Assembly: GCA_964520985.1 (NCBI GenBank)
Contig: CAZFPB010000018.1
Span: forward strand, 1 to 21,506
DNA: 21,506 bases
Direction of reading: 5' to 3'
Source: CAYSGL01 sp964520985
GTDB lineage: Bacteria; Pseudomonadota; Alphaproteobacteria; Micavibrionales; Micavibrionaceae
Shown here: piece by piece, positions 1 to 7,293 of the stretch
How positions within the stretch are numbered: the stretch's first letter is position 1
Layout: the number at the start of each line of letters is the position of its first letter
The notes under the pieces: generated by a model
What the model was told of the DNA's origin: nothing
The model's input: only the letters and a program-made list of their open reading frames with translations
The model's database searches: none
Made by a program: the position numbers and the translations under genes

Positions 1-2134
1 ACGAGGAGGCGCCGGGAATAGGATTGAATACTATTGTCACTGGCATTGGTGGAGAAAAGGTCGCGCCGTTTGGAAAGTTGACAGGTAGACCAGAGTTGGA
101 GGAGACAGTATCGGTCTTGGTCTCTCCACAGTTACAGGTTGGAGAGCTTATAGGTCCGTCGGCGTTAACAGGTCCTTCAGTATTAACACCCTCCTTACAG
201 GTGCATGTGTCGTTACTTGTCACCGGTCCTTCCGTATCGATACCCTCATTACAGGTACACTTGCCATCCGTCTCGATAGGTTCTTCACCACAGTCAATGG
301 GACACCGGAATTGAAACTCAATATCAGAACTACCAGAACTGCGTGGCTTGATATTGGTAGAATCGATGAGGTTGACGGTTCCCGTATGAGATGCATCAAG
401 TTTCTTTTGCTCCTTTTCGAAATAATGACCAATGTTATGCTCCCAGAAGCCCTCCTCAGAGTGATCACGTTCTTCATCAATACCAGGGGTAGTAATAACA
501 CAAACACCAGTATTTTCAACTCCATCAGCACCAACACTTAGACAGGTCTCAGGGTCTACGATTACATTGGCATCATAGGTAGTAGTCCCTCCACCACATC
601 CTTCAGTTGTATGTCCAGCCTCAGAAAAGGAGACACTATTACTATTATCGAATATGAATTGACCACCACGATAAGTACCACCAGGAGTAGCTTTCATATA
701 AGTAACTCCATCAGTAGATAATGTAAACTTGTTCTCCTCCACATCGTATTCAATTTCAAAGGGACAATCACCTTCAAAGGTAGTTCCATTCTCAAATTCC
801 AAAGTAATATTAAAGGTGATGTTGTTGATGTTTCCAGTACAACCAGTTGGTGTAGCAATTAAAGAGTAAGTTGCTCCAGGTGCAACAATTATAGGAACTG
901 AAGCACCAGTTGTATCCATAGCAAGAAGATAAAGTCGATAAACATCATCAGTTTTGATCTCCTCTGTTACAATAGTACCACAAACAGAAGAGATATAAGA
1001 AGGATTTGTATGATTGTAAATTAATGCAGATGCAGCATATGCAGGTGATTCAATTGGTACAGGTGATCCAGTTGTTACATTAAGTAACTGAATCTGAATC
1101 ACTTGTCCCTCTTGAGTACCACCATAAACACGTGCACGTTGAATGCAATATTCAAGTTCAATAGCAACACCAGTGAGATCACTCTTGTAAATGAATGAAG
1201 CAAATGGACTACCAACTTGCCAAGTGTCCTCATCATCACCAGTCACTGCGGTACCAGTACCGAGTGGCAGTGGTGTTAATGAGGAACTTAGAGTAAGATT
1301 CGCAGTTGATGTACTTTTCCAATCCATCCATCCACTACAAGTACGAATTGGTCCACTGATTAAATTAAAGGTTGTTGAATTTCCAAGTTGATTTAAGATT
1401 GTGGTACTTTGTTCAGTAACCAATGTAACATTTGGAGAGTTTTCAAGTATCACTTCATAGTTATCACTATTGAAGATTTGAAGTATATCACCTCCATAAT
1501 ATACGGTCGAATTATTTTGCATGATAAAAGTGCCATTTGATGCTGTAACATTTCCACCATCAACATAGAGATTGTTCTCTTGAATATTAATAGCAGATCC
1601 ATTACAACTACTAAAAGTTCCACATGATTCAGAGACACAATTAAATTGAAAAGGCCATGTTGCTCCTCCCCAAGCTTCAATGATGAGTTCTTGACCTCTA
1701 CTAGTTCCAAAGGCAAATAAATTGGAAAATGCTGGTGGTGCAACTGCGCACCATTGCGCTAGTTGAAGTGAGTTTACACATGAAGTGTAAAGAACTGAAG
1801 TGAGAAGTCTTCCATTCATGCCATCAGCGCATACTGCCGTTGCATAAAACTTTGCGTTACCAACATCTTGTGGATTTGATTGTGGAGCCATTGCCGCGTA
1901 AAACGTAAAGCTATCTCCTTGCATTGGAACCACAATAGTGGTGTTATACATGAGAAACGACAACCCAGGTGTTCCATAATCAACAACCTGATGAGGAAGA
2001 GCTTGCCAGGTTCCATACGGTAGTGGTCCTTCGGCGGCAACCAACGGTAGGTTCTGTAGCGTTATGGATAAAGCTAAGAGCTGAAGGATGGCGAGTTCAA
2101 GACCGGCTCGCATGACCCGTAGCCGCACCGGCAT
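1..2134 (-). CDS. Large secreted surface protein, C-terminus beyond the left edge
   Basis: The minus frame stays open from the ATG at 2134 to the left edge, about 711 codons with no stop. A second in-frame ATG at 2113 begins a good signal peptide (basic start, then LAILQLLALSITLQ, ending near LVAA), so the product is probably exported and glycosylated or placed on the virion surface. The mature part is rich in Asn, Thr, Ser and Gly with many N-x-S/T sequons and beta-strand-like stretches (YVDGGNVTASNGTFIMQ), which suggests an extended beta structure. Near the left edge (positions 100-300) is a Cys-rich repeat region. Positions 550-1750 are visibly more AT-rich than neighbouring genes. A TTGTCATTTTCCC promoter box lies just upstream. 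I recognise no named family; a spike or fibre role is inference. Confidence 0.75.
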   Translation of the reverse strand, partial: MPVRLRVMRAGLELAILQLLALSITLQNLPLVAAEGPLPYGTWQALPHQVVDYGTPGLSFLMYNTTIVVPMQGDSFTFYAAMAPQSNPQDVGNAKFYATAVCADGMNGRLLTSVLYTSCVNSLQLAQWCAVAPPAFSNLFAFGTSRGQELIIEAWGGATWPFQFNCVSESCGTFSSCNGSAINIQENNLYVDGGNVTASNGTFIMQNNSTVYYGGDILQIFNSDNYEVILENSPNVTLVTEQSTTILNQLGNSTTFNLISGPIRTCSGWMDWKSTSTANLTLSSSLTPLPLGTGTAVTGDDEDTWQVGSPFASFIYKSDLTGVAIELEYCIQRARVYGGTQEGQVIQIQLLNVTTGSPVPIESPAYAASALIYNHTNPSYISSVCGTIVTEEIKTDDVYRLYLLAMDTTGASVPIIVAPGATYSLIATPTGCTGNINNITFNITLEFENGTTFEGDCPFEIEYDVEENKFTLSTDGVTYMKATPGGTYRGGQFIFDNSNSVSFSEAGHTTEGCGGGTTTYDANVIVDPETCLSVGADGVENTGVCVITTPGIDEERDHSEEGFWEHNIGHYFEKEQKKLDASHTGTVNLIDSTNIKPRSSGSSDIEFQFRCPIDCGEEPIETDGKCTCNEGIDTEGPVTSNDTCTCKEGVNTEGPVNADGPISSPTCNCGETKTDTVSSNSGLPVNFPNGATFSPPMPVTIVFNPIPGASS
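100..305 (-). repeat. Cys-rich tandem module in the surface protein
   Basis: Two adjacent copies of a unit of the form C-T-C-(N/K)-E-G-(I/V)-(D/N)-T-E-G-P-V are followed by a third partial unit T-C-N-C-G-E. The spacing of cysteines suggests small disulphide-linked knots, as in EGF-like or stalk modules, but the pattern does not match a family I can name. Confidence 0.6.
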
Positions 2135-2144
2135 GATCGCTTAC

Positions 2145-2158
2145 GGGAAAATGACAAG
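2145..2158 (-). promoter_or_regulatory. TTGTCATTTTC promoter-like box
   Basis: On the minus strand this reads CTTGTCATTTTCCC, 10 nt before the ATG at 2134. The same box lies immediately upstream of starts at 10588 and 6422, with variants at other genes, so it is probably a promoter core of this virus. Confidence 0.5.
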
Positions 2159-2204
2159 TCCAAATTTCAGAACTTGGTTACTTTTCATCCCGCCTCCCGC
2201 CCTG

Positions 2205-2564
2205 ATGCCTCTGTTCGCGCGCGAAACTACCATCCTCGAGGAGGTCCTGTCCTTTCTGTTCTTCACGCCTATTGGCGCCGCCATCTTGGTGGCTGGCGGC
2301 ATTTTTGGCTTGCCTTATGTGTGGCGCTTTTGCCGCACGTACTTTCAAAAGTTCTGGACCTTTGAAACTCGCCCCAGTCCAGTCGTCATTGTTGATGGCA
2401 ACGGCAAACCCATCCCAACCGACGCTCTCTATCATCGCGACGCACGTATGGGTCAATCAAGTGTTTCACAGCGTCCCGATGGAGATGTTGCCGAAGATGG
2501 TGGAGCAGTCGTCGCCCCAAACGCGGGCGAGTCGCGCTTCTCCGGTTCTGCACGCCGAGGCTGA
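2205..2564 (+). CDS. Small membrane protein, 119 aa
   Basis: The ATG at 2205 opens MPLFARETTILEEVLSFLFF, followed by a long hydrophobic stretch (about residues 13-40: LSFLFFTPIGAAILVAGGIF), which predicts a transmembrane segment or hairpin. It is followed by an Arg/Tyr/Phe-rich juxtamembrane part and a polar tail of about 75 residues. In-frame ATGs at 2088 and 2151 exist. The first lies inside the divergent surface-protein gene and the second inside its promoter box, so 2205 is preferred because it leaves a 70-nt shared spacer. The pairing with the large surface protein suggests an envelope or virion membrane role, but this is inference. Function unknown. Confidence 0.6.
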   Translation: MPLFARETTILEEVLSFLFFTPIGAAILVAGGIFGLPYVWRFCRTYFQKFWTFETRPSPVVIVDGNGKPIPTDALYHRDARMGQSSVSQRPDGDVAEDGGAVVAPNAGESRFSGSARRG

Positions 2565-2661
2565 CTCCGTTACAAGAGGACCTGCCGCGGGGACTCGATC
2601 TAAGACTCTCCATACTACAAGGTCTTGTATTGGCCAAGTTAAATGAAAATGGGCCAACTTG

Positions 2662-3306
2662 TTAAGCTCGTTCACCTCTTAGTCGCCTTGCCAATTGCAT
2701 ATCTTTTGGATAGATGGTGATCCTCTTTGCATGGATCGCACATTGTTGTGTGTCTTCAAAAAGTCCAACCAGATAAGCTTCTGCTGCCTCTTGAATGGCT
2801 AATAGAGCTTGTGATTGAATACGAAGCTCCGAGAGGCGTTCCCAACCTTGTATGATTTCACGCACTAACCGTTGAAAGGGAAGCTTGCGCATGAGCAATT
2901 CAGTGCTCTTTTGATATCTTCGGATGTCTCTCAGTGCCACGGTTCCAGGCTTGAATCGGTGAGGCTTGGCCTGCTTTCCTGCAGGTGGCGGCTTTCTAGC
3001 GGCTTTCTTTGGCTTTTTTGATTTTCGTCTTCTCTCATGAGATGAAGGTGACTTTCCCGCAGCTGGAGTTATAGCGTGCAACCTTGTCACGTAACGCTCT
3101 AGTAGTAGATCTCCTGCTTGGTAGCGTCTTCCTTGTCCATGACCAGCGAGACGAAGATTCGCCAGTTCCGAACCTATACTATGGATCCGACTTTGTAGCA
3201 CTTTCGGGTCATTAATGTGCTCTACTTCCCGTGCCCAGGGTCCCCACATGAGGTCGACGCTCTCTGGTGGCGTCGCCGGTGCCTGGCGGCGAGGCGCCTT
3301 AGCCAT
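2662..3306 (-). CDS. CENP-A-like histone H3 variant with long N-terminal extension, 214 aa
   Basis: Residues about 114-214 are an H3 histone fold, with KPHRFKPGTVALRDIRRYQK (alphaN), a STELL/KLPFQRLVREI helix 1, QEAAEAYLVGLFEDT in helix 2, and KDMQLARRLRGERA at the end, the canonical H3 C-terminus. Loop 1 (IQGWERLSE, about 152-160) is two residues longer than in canonical H3, and QALLAIQEAAEA matches CENP-A rather than canonical H3. Both are established marks of centromeric H3. The N-terminus has no K4/K9-type tail. It holds about 80 residues with a predicted helical stretch (PKVLQSRIHSIGSELANLRL, then AGDLLLERYVTRLHAI), a Lys/Arg-rich linker and one ARKP at the K27 position. The start at 3306 is chosen because an in-frame ATG at 3336 lies in AT-rich promoter-like sequence. 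It probably binds DNA in viral or host chromatin. Confidence 0.9.
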   Translation of the reverse strand: MAKAPRRQAPATPPESVDLMWGPWAREVEHINDPKVLQSRIHSIGSELANLRLAGHGQGRRYQAGDLLLERYVTRLHAITPAAGKSPSSHERRRKSKKPKKAARKPPPAGKQAKPHRFKPGTVALRDIRRYQKSTELLMRKLPFQRLVREIIQGWERLSELRIQSQALLAIQEAAEAYLVGLFEDTQQCAIHAKRITIYPKDMQLARRLRGERA

Positions 3307-3384
3307 GGGCAGCCCAAAGTTGACGGAAAAAGTCAATTTATTTAGCCTTGAAGGTCCGCTTGATTACTCCAGGGTACCTAGGAG

Positions 3385-3479
3385 CGCACACGTGAGGATT
3401 CGAACCTCAACTTTCACAATCCACAACAAAGGGAAACGCTATCGCGTCAGTGACGTGCGACCGGTTACACTACTTGTGC
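3385..3479 (-). tRNA. tRNA-like gene, anticodon arm unresolved
   Basis: The minus strand has an A box (TAGTGTAACCGG) and a perfect B box (GGTTCGAATCC). It has a 5-bp T stem, a 4-bp D stem (GTGT/GCAC) and a 7-bp acceptor stem (GCACAAG/CGTGTGC) with one A-G mismatch. Between the D and T arms lie about 44 nt instead of about 22. I cannot fold these into a standard anticodon arm; only a TCAC/GTGA stem with no U33 appears. It could be an intron-containing tRNA, a type II tRNA or a decayed or tRNA-like RNA. The first T run downstream (five Ts) is about 50 nt away. Confidence 0.45.
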
Positions 3480-3511
3480 CGTTCCGTAAGTCTGGGTAGG
3501 ACCACGTACCA

Positions 3512-4204
3512 TCAGTTCTTGCGACGACCATCAAAGCGAGAGACTTGGTTTGGGACTTCAAGACGCGCAACCTTTGTCTCTGCAGCAGGAGGATCTGCCT
3601 GTACGCGGCGCTTGTTGCCCTCGATGGCAGGCTTCCAGAGCCACATGAACTGGTGCTCCTTGCTGGTGTTGTAGTATAGTGTGGTTTCTCCTACCTTGCG
3701 GCTGTTCGTGATGCGCGACGCTGCCGCAGTAAGAGTCGTCCGAAACAGTGAGATGTTGTTGCCCGAAGGGATCGGACGCGAGACGCCCAGATCAAAGCAG
3801 CGCAGAAACTCTAGAGGCGGAGCGAAAACGGAAAGCGGCCCAGAAACCTCTTGACTGCAGGCAACCTTGACTTCGTCGAGGATCTCGGCGGTGCGAATCG
3901 CAACAGGCAGCGGGTTCATGGGTGTGTAGCGGAACTTGAAGGTGTTACCGTCGCAGAAGAACACAAAGGAAGAGTAGGGCACAGCAATGCCCGCAAAGAT
4001 ACCGTAGAAGCTATCAAACGCCGTCACGGGCATTGCGTAGGGCCACTCTGCGTCGGCCGGCTCCTCCTTCACCTCCTCGACCTGAACGTTGTTCACGAGG
4101 AAATGTTCAATGAGTTCAGCGATGCGAGGAGCAAGATGTGCCAGCTCCTTGCGTGGCACGGGGCCAGTTGCAGCTTCAAGAGGTTGGGGGACGAGGGTGT
4201 CCAT
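3512..4204 (-). CDS. Hypothetical protein, 230 aa
   Basis: A soluble-looking protein begins MDTLVPQPLEAATGP. After an acidic segment (VEEVKEEPADAEWPY) it has a mixed alpha/beta body with aromatic residues (FDSFYGIFAG, SSFVFFCDGNTFKFRY). It ends in a basic, nuclear-localisation-like tail (GNKRRVQ... RFDGRRKN). No family is recognised. The ATG at 4204 is preceded by a CTTTCATTTTCC box, and a 59-nt spacer separates it from the divergent gene at 4264. Convergent with nothing; the tRNA-like gene follows 32 nt downstream on the same strand. Confidence 0.75.
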   Translation of the reverse strand: MDTLVPQPLEAATGPVPRKELAHLAPRIAELIEHFLVNNVQVEEVKEEPADAEWPYAMPVTAFDSFYGIFAGIAVPYSSFVFFCDGNTFKFRYTPMNPLPVAIRTAEILDEVKVACSQEVSGPLSVFAPPLEFLRCFDLGVSRPIPSGNNISLFRTTLTAAASRITNSRKVGETTLYYNTSKEHQFMWLWKPAIEGNKRRVQADPPAAETKVARLEVPNQVSRFDGRRKN

Positions 4205-4263
4205 GGCGGCAGGGCGGAAGGAAAATGAAAGACTTGGGGCGCCAAAAATTTATTTAAAGTCCC

Positions 4264-4797
4264 ATGGAGCCCGCCGTGGCAGGCAGCACTTCTGATAAGC
4301 CTTGGCTACCGCAGCATCCTGATTATGAGGAATGGCGAACAGATAACATTGAACGTCCTCCTGAGGGAGTAAAGCTCAAGGATTGGAATTCAAAACATGT
4401 CAACTGCAAGGCTTGTGGAAATGATATGGTGGTGGGCAAGAACGCACCAGAGGAGTATCTCACCTGTGTGCCATGTCAATGGGTTGGAAGGACGATCCAA
4501 CTTGAAGAACATACAAAGATGAGGAAGCGGGAGCCGGTTCCACCCGTACAAAAGGAGGTGGTGGCAAAGGATCGCGTCATCAAGAAGGCAGACTGTGGGT
4601 GTATAAGACAAGAGTGGGATGGAGTAATGCTCAACACCTGTTCTGCGCACGCTGAAAGAACAAAGAAGCTTGAAGATATGTTTGCAAAGTTGGGCTTTGC
4701 GGATGAGGAGGAAGAAGAAGAAGAAGAAGAGGAATTTACTGCTACAATTACGTTACATACTAGCGGCCCAGGTGTATCGCTAGTTAGTTATAAGTGA
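4264..4797 (+). CDS. Zinc-ribbon-like protein with acidic tract, 177 aa
   Basis: CxxC pairs at residues 48/51 (CKAC) and 68/71 (CVPC) form a likely four-cysteine zinc ribbon. A second possible metal site is C111/C113/C126/H129. Residues about 147-157 are an uninterrupted Glu run that follows a helix (KLEDMFAKLGFADE). Such a zinc ribbon plus acidic tail is compatible with a transcription- or chromatin-associated protein, but I recognise no specific family. The start is the first ATG after an AT-rich stretch (AAAAATTTATTTAAAG) in the spacer shared with the gene at 4204. Confidence 0.75.
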   Translation: MEPAVAGSTSDKPWLPQHPDYEEWRTDNIERPPEGVKLKDWNSKHVNCKACGNDMVVGKNAPEEYLTCVPCQWVGRTIQLEEHTKMRKREPVPPVQKEVVAKDRVIKKADCGCIRQEWDGVMLNTCSAHAERTKKLEDMFAKLGFADEEEEEEEEEEFTATITLHTSGPGVSLVSYK

Positions 4798-4834
4798 CGA
4801 AACCATTCTTTGTAAATCCACAAATTTACTAAAT

Positions 4835-4908
4835 GCCTTGGTAGCTCAGCGAGGTAGAGCACGCGGCTGTTAACCGCGCGGTCAGAGGTTCAAGTCCTCT
4901 CTGGGGCG
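4835..4908 (+). tRNA. tRNA-Asn(GTT)
   Basis: A complete cloverleaf is visible. The acceptor stem is GCCTTGG/CTGGGGC with G-T wobbles, the D arm GCTC/GAGC, the anticodon stem CGCGG/CCGCG around loop CTGTTAA with anticodon GTT, and the T arm AGAGG-TTCAAGT-CCTCT. The discriminator is G and no CCA is encoded, as in eukaryotes. There is no intron. Confidence 0.95.
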
Positions 4909-4911
4909 TCG

Positions 4912-4918
4912 TTTTTTT
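4912..4918 (+). terminator. RNA polymerase III T-run terminator
   Basis: Seven Ts begin four bases after the tRNA-Asn 3' end, the usual Pol III stop. The last T is also part of the TAA stop codon of the gene on the opposite strand, so the two genes share this point. Confidence 0.8.
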
Positions 4919-5358
4919 TAACCCCTCTTGTCCTCCTCAGGCAGCTTCTTGCCCATGGCGACCCATTGTCTTTCAAAGTCTTCCTCGCTGCCATTAGGGT
5001 TCCACCGCCGGTAGTGTGCGAGGGCAAAGTCGCGGGCCATAGAGGCTTTAAGACGTTCTTGATCCGAGTCCTCTTCAGGTAGCTCTTCCTTCTTGGTTTC
5101 CTGTTGCTTGACGCGGTGGTTCATCGCTCTGGTGATGGCGCGACAAAAGTCGGGCATCAGTGTAGCGGCTGTCTCTGGTGGCATGCGCATCTCCATCTGC
5201 TTGAGTCGTCCAGAGGCTTGTGTCCGGTTCATGATCACAAACATGACATCACCCTTGTCCTCTGCCACGATGATAGTGTTGTAGCCTGGCGAGAGCTGTT
5301 GTGCTGCCAGTTCAAGTTGCTGGCCAAAGGTGAGGGGTTTGGGAGCTGGTGCAGTCAT
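4918..5358 (-). CDS. Hypothetical protein, 146 aa
   Basis: The product begins MTAPAPKPLTFGQQLELAAQ. It has an N-terminal alpha/beta part with TIIVAEDKGDVMFVIMNRT, a helical middle (CRAITRAMNHRVKQQETKKE) and a Glu/Lys/Arg-rich C-terminus ending EDKRG. No family is recognised. The start at 5358 is chosen over an in-frame ATG at 5388 because a TTTCATTTGGTC box lies between them. The spacer is shared with the small membrane protein starting at 5404. Confidence 0.75.
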   Translation of the reverse strand: MTAPAPKPLTFGQQLELAAQQLSPGYNTIIVAEDKGDVMFVIMNRTQASGRLKQMEMRMPPETAATLMPDFCRAITRAMNHRVKQQETKKEELPEEDSDQERLKASMARDFALAHYRRWNPNGSEEDFERQWVAMGKKLPEEDKRG

Positions 5359-5403
5359 TTCGTGGCTTTTGACCAAATGAAACTTCATTTTCGCTCCCGC
5401 TTC

Positions 5404-5574
5404 ATGCTCCCCTCGGCACCTACTCATCATGCGGCACAATGGCAGCAGGCAGTCGTACCACCACCGCCAACACTGGCAGTAGCTATTGGTGATGTCGTCG
5501 ATGTGCTTATCATCGCTAGCTGTACCTTTGTTGTGTCTATGATGGTATTTGACCTGTATTATCATGGTTTATAA
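5404..5574 (+). CDS. Small single-pass membrane protein, 56 aa
   Basis: A short gene begins MLPSAPTHHAAQWQQAVV, continues with a PPPP run, and has a hydrophobic helix near the C-terminus (VLIIASCTFVVSMMVF) before a short YYHGL end. The start follows CTTCATTTTCGC by about 9 nt, and the gene ends 14 nt before the next start. It is one of four small one-helix proteins in this window and may be a virion membrane component (inference). Confidence 0.6.
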   Translation: MLPSAPTHHAAQWQQAVVPPPPTLAVAIGDVVDVLIIASCTFVVSMMVFDLYYHGL

Positions 5575-5588
5575 ATCCATTTGACCAA

Positions 5589-5939
5589 ATGACGGCCACC
5601 GCGCGCCCCTTCCCCCCTCTCTCTGACTTTCCACCAGTGAGTCAAGACACTATGGGTGACTATGCCGACTTGTTTTCAAAGCTCGCCAATAAGCATTTTC
5701 CTACTTGGACCTATGATGCGCCAAATGTTGATCCAGTGTTTATTGGTAGAGCTGCATGGCGAGTGGCTAATCACTTGACGACATCAAGAAGACCTCGAAT
5801 CCAACCTGATAAGCCCTTACTTGATCCTCCAAATAGTGAACAACTCAACGAAGGCCATATGATTGCTGCAAGTATCATGTTTTTTACTGGTGTTCGGCTT
5901 TCACAAGAGGCTTTTCGTCGATTGGAGGCCTCATCATAA
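5589..5939 (+). CDS. Hypothetical protein, 116 aa
   Basis: The product begins with a Pro-rich segment (FPPLSDFPPVSQDTMGDYAD) followed by a compact helical body with SKLANKHFPTWTYD and AAWRVANHLTTSRRPRI. The ending MIAASIMFFTGVRLSQEAFR resembles a histone-fold or transcription-factor helix pair, but too weakly to name. The ATG at 5589 follows CCATTTGACC directly. Its 3' end overlaps the convergent gene by 6 nt. Confidence 0.75.
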   Translation: MTATARPFPPLSDFPPVSQDTMGDYADLFSKLANKHFPTWTYDAPNVDPVFIGRAAWRVANHLTTSRRPRIQPDKPLLDPPNSEQLNEGHMIAASIMFFTGVRLSQEAFRRLEASS

Positions 5940-6422
5940 CAACTTCTGCTTCTTCATTAAACGTGATGTCTTGATCTTCTCCATTGTTAACCAAGATTGA
6001 AAAGTCTTTTGGTTTTTCATATCCTCCGCATATAGTTTCTTAAAGAGCCGACTCCTGGCCTTGAGCCATGGCACTGCGCTGCGGTACACGGGTCTCGGGC
6101 CAACGAGACGCTCAATGCAGTACCCGCAAGTCCCAAACAATGCTCTAGTCTCGTTGCGGTCATGTGGGTCTCCAGTAAATGCGTTTTTCCAAGGTCGAAC
6201 AGTACACTCACAGCCCTTGAACCGTTGGCGTCTACGACGCTCGTAATCAGTGTAGTAAGGCGAGTCGCTATAATAGTAATCATCCTCTAGGGTGGTGTGC
6301 AAACGACCAGGGTTCTTCCATCTAAGCATGCCATGAACGTTATCCTCATGTGTTACAAGTTCGCCAGGCTTAAGGTACACAAAGTCGTCCATGTCTTGGT
6401 CAACAGCCGCATGGCCGTCCAT
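5934..6422 (-). CDS. Cys-pair protein with acidic/Tyr and Arg-rich segments, 162 aa
   Basis: An acidic, Tyr-rich stretch (DDYYYSDSPYYTDYE) precedes ERRRRQRFKG, then a CxC at 71/73 and a CxxC at 99/102, a possible metal site. The C-terminus is basic and helical (SRLMKKQKLL). No family is recognised. An in-frame ATG exists at 6464, but it lies inside the palindromic promoter element, so 6422 is preferred; it follows TTGTCATTTTC by 8 nt. It is divergent from the SET gene at 6528. Confidence 0.75.
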   Translation of the reverse strand: MDGHAAVDQDMDDFVYLKPGELVTHEDNVHGMLRWKNPGRLHTTLEDDYYYSDSPYYTDYERRRRQRFKGCECTVRPWKNAFTGDPHDRNETRALFGTCGYCIERLVGPRPVYRSAVPWLKARSRLFKKLYAEDMKNQKTFQSWLTMEKIKTSRLMKKQKLL

Positions 6423-6430
6423 GCCTTTTT

Positions 6431-6441
6431 GAAAATGACAA
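6431..6441 (-). promoter_or_regulatory. TTGTCATTTTC promoter-like box
   Basis: On the minus strand this box lies 8 nt before the ATG at 6422 and immediately downstream of the palindromic element at 6449-6482, the same order as at the 8355-8415 spacer. Confidence 0.5.
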
Positions 6442-6448
6442 CAATTTT

Positions 6449-6482
6449 GTACATCGCGTAACAAATGTGTAGATCGCGGGAC
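6449..6482 (-). promoter_or_regulatory. Palindrome-type CGCG/ACA element, copy A
   Basis: Read on the minus strand this contains ACATTTGTTACGCGATGTACA. It aligns with the elements at 8355 and 11751 (ACAnnnnTGTnnCGCGAtGTACA). Two further CGCG half-sites flank it. It sits in the divergent spacer between the gene at 6422 and the SET gene at 6528. It is probably an operator or bidirectional promoter element. Confidence 0.6.
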
Positions 6483-6527
6483 AAAACTGTTTTAGCGAAG
6501 TAAGAGGCTCATTTGACGCGCGCCCCC

Positions 6528-7064
6528 ATGGCAGCGGTCTATCCTCCCATGGCCCCTCACCTAGAGGTGAAGCCTTCGCTCATTCCCAACGCTGGCATGG
6601 GACTGTTCACAAGGAAGAAGATCAAGGAGGGTAAGAAGATAGGAAAATACCGTGGCATCGACTATCCCTCTCACCCACATCTACCAAAGGAACGTAGACC
6701 TTATCTGGTCTATCTAGGCTCAGGACAAGTACGAGACGGCTTCCAGATGAATAACCATATGCGCTGGGCCAACCATAAGAAGCATGTCAAGACCAAGCAT
6801 CTCGTAGGAGGCTCTGTCTATTGGTTTCACCGTGACCCTAGTCACCCTGACGAGCCAAACGCCTGGCTAGAACTCAACGAAGACAAGACCGTTTATGTTA
6901 TGGCCTTACGGGACATTGAAGCTGAAGAAGAGATCTACATCGACTATGGTTACGATCCAACTGTACCGGACAAGGATGAAGAAGATGACGACGCATTCAT
7001 CTTATTAGACCGTGAAGGAGGTGTTCAATTAGATGTAAGGACTTTATTTCCTTGGTTGACATAA
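6528..7064 (+). CDS. SET-domain protein lysine methyltransferase, 178 aa
   Basis: The compact protein is almost entirely a SET domain, a SAM-dependent lysine methyltransferase fold. The opening motif is IPNAGMGLFTRKKIKEGKKI (about residues 19-38), with the G-x-G turn that binds SAM. MRWANHKKH (78-86) corresponds to the RFxNHxC motif, and EEEIYIDYGY (133-142) to the GEELxxxYG motif with the catalytic Tyr. An acidic tail (DKDEEDDD) follows. There are no pre- or post-SET cysteines, as in the chlorovirus vSET family of small viral enzymes. The H3 proteins encoded nearby are possible substrates (inference). The start at 6528 is the first ATG after CTCATTTGACGC; 6549 is an alternative. Confidence 0.9.
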   Translation: MAAVYPPMAPHLEVKPSLIPNAGMGLFTRKKIKEGKKIGKYRGIDYPSHPHLPKERRPYLVYLGSGQVRDGFQMNNHMRWANHKKHVKTKHLVGGSVYWFHRDPSHPDEPNAWLELNEDKTVYVMALRDIEAEEEIYIDYGYDPTVPDKDEEDDDAFILLDREGGVQLDVRTLFPWLT

Positions 7065-7089
7065 ATACAAAATCATTTGTCTCAGTCCT

Positions 7090-7287
7090 ATGTCCGGCAT
7101 GTTCGATGGGGAAGCAGGCGTTCTCAATATTGTCATCGTCTCCGTCGTTCTTACCGTCTTTGTGGCGCTTCCCCTAATCCTCATAATCTACTGCTTCGTC
7201 AGGAGCATGCTCATAGCTGCTGCTACGCCACCACCAACCTTGCAAGTTCCAACCACTCAAGTTAATGCCGTGTCTATTTCGGTGTAA
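7090..7287 (+). CDS. Small single-pass membrane protein, 65 aa
   Basis: A short N-terminus (MSGMFDGEAG) leads into a long hydrophobic helix of about 25 residues (VLNIVIVSVVLTVFVALPLI), then FVRSM and a Pro/Thr-rich tail (PPPTLQVPTTQVN). The start is supported by ATCATTTGTCTC 7 nt upstream. It lies 25 nt after the SET gene on the same strand and ends 6 nt before the convergent gene. Function unknown. Confidence 0.65.
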   Translation: MSGMFDGEAGVLNIVIVSVVLTVFVALPLILIIYCFVRSMLIAAATPPPTLQVPTTQVNAVSISV

Positions 7288-7293
7288 TACAAA

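Noticed and set aside
2272..2646. Plus-strand frame of 124 codons with a hydrophobic start resembling a signal peptide
   Set aside because: It overlaps the 2205-2564 frame, which has the better start position relative to the divergent promoter and a cleaner membrane segment. Kept as a weak alternative only.
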